Shown piece by piece: positions 32,212 to 37,856 of a stretch of 37,856 nt of DNA. The DNA lies in contig NZ_WBXP01000036.1 in NCBI RefSeq assembly GCF_016415625.1, positions 1 to 37,856 of the forward strand, in the 5' to 3' direction. Positions within the stretch are counted from its first letter, which is position 1. Every line of letters begins with the position of its first letter. A program made the translations under genes and the position numbers. This stretch comes from Shimwellia pseudoproteus. Lineage in GTDB: Bacteria; Pseudomonadota; Gammaproteobacteria; Enterobacterales; Enterobacteriaceae. The notes beneath the pieces were generated by a model. The model had not been told where the DNA came from. It ran no database searches and was given only the letters and a program-made list of their open reading frames with translations.

Positions 32212-32760
32212 TGTCTGCCGCGTAATGTCACCGGTGTTTATGCTGTTTTATTTTCTTACTCAGGAATACCTCACTATTTATGGCGCACCGGCACAGTTAA
32301 TTTGACTAAAATAATGGCCTGATAACACCACATGCTATATATGTATGATAAAATCCGCTCCCGCGCTAATAGCGGCACAGGCGGCAATTTTGGCCCGCAT
32401 AGTAAGTGATTTATGGCGCTGAGGCGATATTTTCATTCGCCGTAAGTGAAATGTTTTTTTGGTTCTCTTGCTGCTTCATTTCGTGCGGTTACCCCTGGTA
32501 AATTTATGGCTATCCTGGTGGTTGGCGGCCCGTGGGCGGGGGGCGATGAATAGCCATACAAATATTCATGAAATTATTAATGCGTTGATATTATTGTCTT
32601 TTTATAATTATTTTAACGGAAAATAAATGGCAATAATCTGGTGCAATTAAATATTGAGTCAGGTGAGAAAACAACATATATTAGCCGCGCTTTTTTCGCA
32701 CCAAACCCTTAAACCATTATTCAATCTGACAGCAATAACGCCTCAGGTTGTGGGAGTGAT
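32212..32760. other. Divergent lysC / dat control region
   Basis: No gene is supported. The right half is AT-rich. GGCGA (32423-32427) and TCGCC (32437-32441) form a small hairpin followed by a T run near 32454. TATAAT near 32603 is preceded by TTGATA, but the 12-nt spacing is too short for a standard promoter. GGGAG at about 32752 is the dat ribosome-binding site. Confidence 0.35.
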
Positions 32761-34155
32761 ATGATGACGGATAAAGTCCGTATTAATACTTTGAATGCTA
32801 ATTCATTACCCCAAAGCAATGAAACCTTTTTAGCAAGACAGGCTGAGTTTGAATCTAATGTCAGAAGCTATCCGCGTAAATTACCTTTGGCGATAGCTAA
32901 AGCACAGGGCGCCTGGATAACCGACGTAGAAAATAATCAATATCTTGATTGCCTGGCCGGGGCCGGTACGCTGGCGCTGGGCCATAATCATCCTGATGTG
33001 CTGCAAAGCATTCAAAATGTCATTACCAGTGGCTTACCGTTACATACCCTTGATTTAACCACTCCCTTAAAAGATGAATTCTCCGCTTACCTGCTGTCAT
33101 TATTACCTGGCCTGGGTAAAGAATATTGCCTGCAGTTTACCGGCCCCTCTGGCGCGGATGCCGTAGAAGCGGCCCTTAAGCTGGCGAAGAAAGTGACCGG
33201 CCGTGCCGGGATCATCAGTTTTTCCGGCGCTTATCACGGGATGACCCACGGCGCACTGGCGGTGACCGGCAACCTGTCGCCGAAAGAGGCGGTGGACGGC
33301 ATGATGCCGGAAGTGCAGTTTATGCCGTATCCCGGTGAGTACCGCTGCCCGCTGGGCATTGGCGGTGAGGCGGGCGTTAAGGCCCTGAGCCACTATTTTG
33401 AAAACCTGATCAACGATGTTGAAAGCGGGGTACGTAAACCGGCGGCGGTGATCCTCGAAGCAATTCAGGGTGAAGGCGGGGTGAACCCGGCCCCGGCCGA
33501 ATGGCTCCGGCGCATCCGTAAGGTTACCGCAGAACACGGCATTCTGCTGATTGTTGACGAAGTGCAGGCCGGTTTTGCCCGCAGCGGCACACTGTTTGCC
33601 TTCGAGCATGCCGGTATTGAGCCGGATATTATTGTGATGTCGAAAGCGGTTGGGGGCGGCCTCCCTCTGGCGGTGCTGGGCATTAAAAAACAATTTGATG
33701 CCTGGGCACCGGGCCATCATACCGGGACATTCCGCGGTAACCAGCTGGCCATGGCCACCGGCCTGACGACGCTCAAAATCCTCCATGAACAGAATGTTGC
33801 TGCCAAAGTGGCGGCTCAGGGGGAATGGCTGAAAGCCAGACTGACGGCGCTCCAGCAGCGTTACCCGGCGATTGGCCACGTGCGGGGCCGCGGGCTGATG
33901 ATCGGTATTGAGATGGTCGATCCCCATAAGGCTCAGGACGCCATGGGATGCTACCCGGCAGATGGTGAGCTGGCCGCCCAGGTACAGAAGCAATGCTTTG
34001 GCGCAGGTCTGATCCTTGAGCGCGGCGGCCGTAACGGTTGCGTATTGCGCCTGTTACCGTCGCTGCTGATCACCGATGGCGAGCTGGAGATCTTCCTCGA
34101 CAAGTTCGAGAGTGCGCTGTTGGCCGCTGGCCTGACGCCGGTTAACGCGGAGTGA
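32761..34155 (+). CDS. dat: L-2,4-diaminobutyrate:2-oxoglutarate aminotransferase
   Basis: This 464-residue class III PLP aminotransferase closely follows Acinetobacter Dat: [132 protein letters not shown] and the PLP lysine in [18 protein letters not shown]. It forms L-2,4-diaminobutyrate from aspartate semialdehyde and glutamate. Two ATGs (32761 and 32764) are adjacent; GGGAG lies 4 and 7 nt before them, so the second may be the true start. The next gene starts 5 nt after the stop. With lysC divergent, the locus covers two non-adjacent steps of the same route. Confidence 0.92.
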   Translation: MMTDKVRINTLNANSLPQSNETFLARQAEFESNVRSYPRKLPLAIAKAQGAWITDVENNQYLDCLAGAGTLALGHNHPDVLQSIQNVITSGLPLHTLDLTTPLKDEFSAYLLSLLPGLGKEYCLQFTGPSGADAVEAALKLAKKVTGRAGIISFSGAYHGMTHGALAVTGNLSPKEAVDGMMPEVQFMPYPGEYRCPLGIGGEAGVKALSHYFENLINDVESGVRKPAAVILEAIQGEGGVNPAPAEWLRRIRKVTAEHGILLIVDEVQAGFARSGTLFAFEHAGIEPDIIVMSKAVGGGLPLAVLGIKKQFDAWAPGHHTGTFRGNQLAMATGLTTLKILHEQNVAAKVAAQGEWLKARLTALQQRYPAIGHVRGRGLMIGIEMVDPHKAQDAMGCYPADGELAAQVQKQCFGAGLILERGGRNGCVLRLLPSLLITDGELEIFLDKFESALLAAGLTPVNAE

Positions 34156-34160
34156 GTCAT

Positions 34161-35630
34161 ATGATGTCTGGTTCTCATCCGATCCTGTCCGGCAGCGCCG
34201 CCAGCATTGCGGCTTATCAGCAGGCGATCACCCAAAGCACCCAGGCGGTGGTGGACTGGCTGCAACAGCCAGAGATGTACCGGGGTAAAACCGTGGCCGA
34301 GCTGCGTGACAGTATTCAGTTGCACTTTAACGCCGAGGGGCTGGGTAACCAGGCCGCCATTGCCCGGGCGGTGGCGCTGTTCCTGAAAGACAGCCTGGCG
34401 GTACACCACCCGCAGTGCGTGGCTCACCTGCACTGCCCAAGCCTGGTGATAAGCCAGGCGGCCGAAGTGCTGATCAACGCCACCAATCAGAGTATGGATT
34501 CGTGGGATCAAAGCCCGTCGGCGACCATTATTGAAATCACGCTGGTGGAATGGCTACGGGGGCTGGTGGGGTATCAGCCCGGGGATGCCGGGGTCTTTAC
34601 CAGCGGCGGCACCCAGAGCAACCTGATGGGCCTGATGCTGGCCCGGGACGCCTTCTTTGCCCGCCGGGGCCATTCGGTACAGCAACAGGGGCTGATCGGG
34701 GATCTCAGTAAAATTAAGGTACTTTGTTCTGCTCAGGCGCACTTTTCAGTGCAAAAGAACATGGCGTTAATGGGGCTGGGTTACCAGTCGGTGATCGCGG
34801 TGAAGACCGATAATGTGGCGCGCATGGACGTTCACGATCTGGCGGAAAAACTGGCCCAGGCCACCGCCCGGGGTGAACAGGTGATGGCCATTGTCGCCAC
34901 CGCCGGTACCACGGATGCCGGGGCAATCGATCCGTTAGCGGAGATCGCCGCCATGGCGGCAGAGCACCAGATCTGGCTGCATGTAGACGCCGCTTGGGGC
35001 GGGGCGCTGTTGCTGTCTGAGCAATACCGCCACTACCTGGACGGGCTGGAATTAGCGGACTCGGTAACCCTGGATTTCCATAAACAGTTCTTTCAGACCA
35101 TCAGTTGCGGGGCTTTTTTGCTTAAAGATGCCCGTCACTATGATCTGATGCGCTACCAGGCGGCGTATCTGAACTCGGACTTTGATGAAGCGCAGGGGGT
35201 GCCGAACCTGGTGTCGAAATCCCTGCAAACCACCCGCCGGTTTGATGCCCTGAAACTGTGGATGGGCCTTGAGGCGCTGGGCAAAAAGCAGTATGCCGCT
35301 ATCATTGATAACGGTATTCGCCTGGCGCAGGATGTGGCGCAGTTTATTACCGGCTGCCTGGATCTGGAACTGGTGATGAAACCCCAGCTGGCCAGTGTCC
35401 TGTTCCGGGTTCGCCCGGGGCAAGTCCCCGCCGCCGATGTGGCACTGCTCAACCAGCAAACCGCGGATGCGCTGCTGGCGTCCGGCAGCGCCAATGTCGG
35501 GGTCACAGAAGTTAACGGGATTACCTGCCTGAAACTGACCCTGTTGAACCCGACAGTGTGCCTTGAGGATGTCGAAGTGCTGCTGGCCAGTGTGGTACAG
35601 ACCGCAAGGCAGTTGCTGGATCAGCGTTAA
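34161..35630 (+). CDS. ddc: L-2,4-diaminobutyrate decarboxylase
   Basis: The 489-residue group II PLP decarboxylase converts L-2,4-diaminobutyrate to 1,3-diaminopropane. Visible motifs are HHPQCVAHLHCPSLVISQAA, NQSMDSWDQSPSATIIEITL, GVFTSGGTQSNLMGLMLARD, FSVQKNMALMGLGYQSV, VATAGTTDAGAIDPLAEIAA, HVDAAWGGALLLSE and the PLP lysine in LDFHKQFFQTISCGAFLL. The start is ATG 34161, with GGAG 8 nt upstream inside the dat stop region; ATG 34164 is also possible. It is translationally close to dat and ends at a strong terminator. 1,3-Diaminopropane serves in polyamine or siderophore supply and motility or virulence in relatives. Confidence 0.92.
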   Translation: MMSGSHPILSGSAASIAAYQQAITQSTQAVVDWLQQPEMYRGKTVAELRDSIQLHFNAEGLGNQAAIARAVALFLKDSLAVHHPQCVAHLHCPSLVISQAAEVLINATNQSMDSWDQSPSATIIEITLVEWLRGLVGYQPGDAGVFTSGGTQSNLMGLMLARDAFFARRGHSVQQQGLIGDLSKIKVLCSAQAHFSVQKNMALMGLGYQSVIAVKTDNVARMDVHDLAEKLAQATARGEQVMAIVATAGTTDAGAIDPLAEIAAMAAEHQIWLHVDAAWGGALLLSEQYRHYLDGLELADSVTLDFHKQFFQTISCGAFLLKDARHYDLMRYQAAYLNSDFDEAQGVPNLVSKSLQTTRRFDALKLWMGLEALGKKQYAAIIDNGIRLAQDVAQFITGCLDLELVMKPQLASVLFRVRPGQVPAADVALLNQQTADALLASGSANVGVTEVNGITCLKLTLLNPTVCLEDVEVLLASVVQTARQLLDQR

Positions 35631-35641
35631 ACGGCAAAACG

Positions 35642-35678
35642 GCCGCCGTACGGTGTTATACCGTGCGGCGGCTTTTTT
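35642..35678. terminator. Strong terminator of dat-ddc
   Basis: GCCGCCGTACGGT (35642-35654) pairs with ACCGTGCGGCGGC (35660-35672), with one wobble pair, around GTTAT. Six T residues follow (35673-35678). It also lies at the end of the convergent digH gene. Confidence 0.85.
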
Positions 35679-35687
35679 ACGTATGGC

Positions 35688-36995
35688 TTATTTGCCCGCC
35701 CAGCGGCTGCGCAAATAGCTCACCGCCGCCTGGGTCTGGGGCTGGTTAAGATTATTTTCCCGGAACAGGATGGTGCCGCTGATCTGCGGCAGCTCATCAT
35801 TCAGATCCAGTTGCCGTTTCAGCTCCGGCACGCCGCCATCCACGAGCCAGTCCGGCTCATTGCGGGACGGTTCCCCCACCTTATACAGGGCGATGCCAAT
35901 ATACAGCCGGGTATGGGTCGGCTTCACTACGTCAGCCCACCACCGCGCCAGCACGTCGTAACGGGCCGCATCCCGGCCAAAAGGCCAGTACAGTTGTGGG
36001 GCAATATAGTCCAGCAGCCCAAGTTGCACCCAGCGGCGGGTGTCCGCATAGGACTCATCATAGGTTGCCGCACCGCGGGTTTCTGAGCCGAGCGGGTCCT
36101 GCGCGCTATTGCGCCAGATCCCCGCCGGGCTGATACCAAACGGCAGATCCGGTTTCAGCTGTTTCACCGTGCGCGATACCTGCTCAATCAGCAACTGGGT
36201 ATTGTGGCGGCGCCAGTCGGCTTTGGTCGCAAAACCCTGGCCGTATTGCCGGAAACTCAGGTTGTCGTTAAGGGGCTGGCCCGGGGATTCGGCATAAAAA
36301 TAGTCGTCAAACTGCACGCCATCTACCGGATAATCGCGTACCACCTCCGCCACGATACTGGTTATCCAGTCCCGCACTTCCGGGAGGCCGGGATCCAGCA
36401 CCAGACGGCCCCCGGCGGTCCGCACCCAGCCGGGGTGCTGAACATAAACACTGGATGGCCGCTGGGCCGCGGTGTTATTTAACGCCGCCACGGTGGCGGG
36501 GGCGGTATTGACCGTTACCCGGTAGGGGTTAAACCAGGCGTGGACGCGGATGCCGCGTTTATGGGCTTCATCGAGCATAAACTGTAACGGATCATAACCC
36601 GGGTTAGTGCCGATGCTGCCGGTTAAAACATCAGACCAGGGAAGGATAGCTGAAGGCCACAGCGCGGTGGCGTCGGGTTTTACCTGGAAAAAGACCGTAT
36701 TAACGCCGAGGCTTTGCAACTGGTCCAGTTTGGTGAGCAGCGCCTGTTGCTGGACCCGGGCGCGAACCGCCGCATCACTGATAGCGAGCGAATCCGCCGG
36801 AGGCCAGTCCAGGTGGTTAACCGTGGTCAGCCATACGCCTCTGACCGGTGAGTTGTCTGTGGTCACTGGTGGTGTGGTTACCGGTGGCGTAACCGGAGGG
36901 GCCGGTGGCGTCGATGAACAGCTAATGAATAAAAGCGCGGCGGCAACAAGGGCAACGAATGCGGCGGCCTTTTTAACGGCGGTTGCTGAGGGCAT
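35688..36995 (-). CDS. digH: Glycosyl hydrolase-like lipoprotein DigH (YddW)
   Basis: This 435-residue lipoprotein has a signal peptide ending LLFISC, with Cys about residue 26, then a Pro/Val/Thr-rich linker of short repeats (PVTPPVTTPPVTT) and the GHL10 (DUF187) TIM barrel: RGVWLTTVNHLDWPP, LQSLGVNTVFFQVKPDATAL, HKRGIRVHAWFNPYRV, DYPVDGVQFDDYFYAE and LDYIAPQLYWPFGRD. E. coli DigH hydrolyses denuded peptidoglycan glycan strands at division sites. The acylated Cys is followed by Ser, so outer-membrane sorting is expected. No strong ribosome-binding site is visible before ATG 36995. It converges on ddc at a shared terminator. Confidence 0.9.
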   Translation of the reverse strand: MPSATAVKKAAAFVALVAAALLFISCSSTPPAPPVTPPVTTPPVTTDNSPVRGVWLTTVNHLDWPPADSLAISDAAVRARVQQQALLTKLDQLQSLGVNTVFFQVKPDATALWPSAILPWSDVLTGSIGTNPGYDPLQFMLDEAHKRGIRVHAWFNPYRVTVNTAPATVAALNNTAAQRPSSVYVQHPGWVRTAGGRLVLDPGLPEVRDWITSIVAEVVRDYPVDGVQFDDYFYAESPGQPLNDNLSFRQYGQGFATKADWRRHNTQLLIEQVSRTVKQLKPDLPFGISPAGIWRNSAQDPLGSETRGAATYDESYADTRRWVQLGLLDYIAPQLYWPFGRDAARYDVLARWWADVVKPTHTRLYIGIALYKVGEPSRNEPDWLVDGGVPELKRQLDLNDELPQISGTILFRENNLNQPQTQAAVSYLRSRWAGK

Positions 36996-37758
36996 TTTAC
37001 GGGAACAGGCGATAGTAAGCTCCGGGGATCTGATCAGGATGAAAACACAGAGATTCGCTTATTATTCAGCGGGAAGTCAATATTGGCAACTGTCGCCAGC
37101 CGTAATACCCCCACCGATTTCCACGCCGTGTCCTAACCTGTTCATCACCGGGTGATAACCACCCGGGTTCCATTTTGTTATGACATGGTTGATTATTCCG
37201 CCGAAAATCAGCTTGCGTAAGGGGGGGCGGGGGAGTAAAAGTTTGAACTTAATGGCACCTGATGGTGTCTATTTACCAGATTAACGGCGCGTTATTGCGG
37301 GAATATCACCCATGATCGAAAAGGTTAATAGTGCTGTGAATCCCGGTGCCATGAATGGATAAATAATCCTTACAGGTGATGCCAGGTGTTATTATTTTCG
37401 GCCGCCCCGTTAATTGTTTGCTGATTGTAAAGTTAAGTATGAAGAACGTCACCAGGCGTTATAGATAATGATAATAGGTTAAGAGAGTTGATTATTATAC
37501 AACGAATTGCTTATTTTTTATTCGGTGAATAATGCAGCGAATAAATGCTAATTTTCTTAGTTTTGATGTGAAACGGAATAAAATTGACTGAACTGGCGTT
37601 TTTTCATCAGCAACTCAGGGTAATATTTGTTATCCCGTTAGTTAAGGTGCATTAACGCTTCGCCAGATGAATAGCGAAATATGTTTGCTTAGTATTAATT
37701 AATTGTTCTTAGTTTCAGTATTCAGATTTGCAGGTAGGGAACACTATGGTAAATATTC
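36996..37758. other. Long AT-rich non-coding region before the IS element
   Basis: About 760 nt without a supported gene; GC content falls toward the right. The last part (37400-37745) looks like a long 5' control region, and it ends in AGGTAGGGAACACT before ATG 37746. That ATG is followed by only GTAAATATTC before the IS end, so a plus-strand gene was probably interrupted there. I could not assign its promoter. Confidence 0.4.
37746..37758 (+). pseudogene. Start of a gene interrupted by the IS903-type element
   Basis: ATG at 37746 has AGGG about 8 nt upstream and would encode Met-Val-Asn-Ile before the insertion at 37759. The 9 nt next to the element, TAAATATTC (37750-37758), are the candidate target duplication. 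The gene's identity lies beyond the element and outside the window. Confidence 0.35.
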
Positions 37759-37856
37759 GGCTTTGTTGAATAAATCAGATTTCGGGTAAGTCTCCCCCGT
37801 AGCGGGTTGTGTTTTCAGGCAATACGCACACTTTCAGGCATACCTGCTTTCGTCAT
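37759..37856 (-). mobile_element. IS903-type insertion sequence (IS5 family), one end only
   Basis: GGCTTTGTTGAATAAATC (37759-37776) is the 18-bp IS903/IS102 terminal inverted repeat. The sequence that follows agrees with the transposase-3' end of IS903. The element runs off the right edge. Confidence 0.92.
37815..37856 (-). CDS. IS903-type transposase (partial, last 13 codons)
   Basis: The minus strand ends with codons for MTKAGMPESVRIA and a TGA stop at 37817-37815. This is the C-terminus of the IS903 (IS5 family) DDE transposase, about 307 residues when complete. The gene enters the window from the right edge; the catalytic DDE residues lie outside. Whether the copy is intact cannot be seen. 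Confidence 0.9.
   Translation of the reverse strand: MTKAGMPESVRIA

Noticed and set aside
32276..32419. 11-nt direct repeat ATTTATGGCGC at 32276-32286 and 32409-32419
   Set aside because: A repeat this short is expected by chance and has no clear positional logic.
36850..36920. Short GC-rich repeats within digH resembling a microsatellite
   Set aside because: They encode the Pro/Val/Thr linker of the lipoprotein, a normal feature of such spacers.

Overview
The window looks like about 38 kb of chromosome from a gamma-proteobacterium of the order Enterobacterales. The support is close agreement with E. coli-type proteins (TcyP, PqqU/YncD, LysC III, MaeA, Sad, DigH/YddW), a LexA box and a Zur box that fit the enterobacterial consensus, and the end of an IS903-type element at the right edge. 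The gene set is not that of E. coli K-12, because several neighbourhoods are accessory. I cannot name the species from the sequence alone. I recognised no rRNA, tRNA, CRISPR array or prophage.

Layout. 1-393: 5' part of a DUF3237 gene running off the left edge. 394-1388: gene-poor, with two hairpins and the tcyP promoter and leader. 1389-2726: cystine symporter. 3009-3538: a small hypothetical gene and an SOS-controlled DinI/MsgA-type gene. 3639-7257: a two-gene operon on the minus strand, soluble PQQ glucose dehydrogenase (gdhB) followed by the outer-membrane PQQ receptor (pqqU). 7811-8716: a diguanylate cyclase gene interrupted by two in-frame amber codons. 8790-10365: a lipoprotein and an adenine-deaminase-type enzyme.

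10433-16764: a tight six-gene minus-strand operon of two DszC/SfnC-like flavin enzymes, one DszA/NtaA-like FMN monooxygenase and a MetQ-MetN-MetI ABC importer. It is probably an organosulfur-scavenging unit. 17116-19418: an orphan FixJ-type response regulator, a secreted HbpS/GlcG-type protein and a YjbR-type protein. 19712-24779: succinate-semialdehyde dehydrogenase and two convergent malic enzymes. 25020-25980: a MarR regulator plus a tautomerase carrying all six catalytic residues of cis-3-chloroacrylate dehalogenase, behind a 22-bp perfect palindrome. 26138-27598: a Zur-box-controlled COG0523 metallochaperone and a 34-residue membrane peptide.

27680-30625: Old Yellow Enzyme with a divergent TetR regulator and three operator-like palindromes, then an AraC regulator. 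30711-35630: aspartokinase III divergent from dat-ddc, which together would lead from aspartate to 1,3-diaminopropane. 35688-36995: the DigH lipoprotein. 37759-37856: an IS903-type end, inserted just after a start codon.

The units that most deserve follow-up are the gdhB-pqqU PQQ-scavenging operon, the organosulfur operon, the MarR/cis-CaaD-like pair, the lysC-dat-ddc locus with its unusual leader, and the doubly amber-interrupted cyclase. Gene calls rest on translated motifs and family knowledge recalled without a database search.
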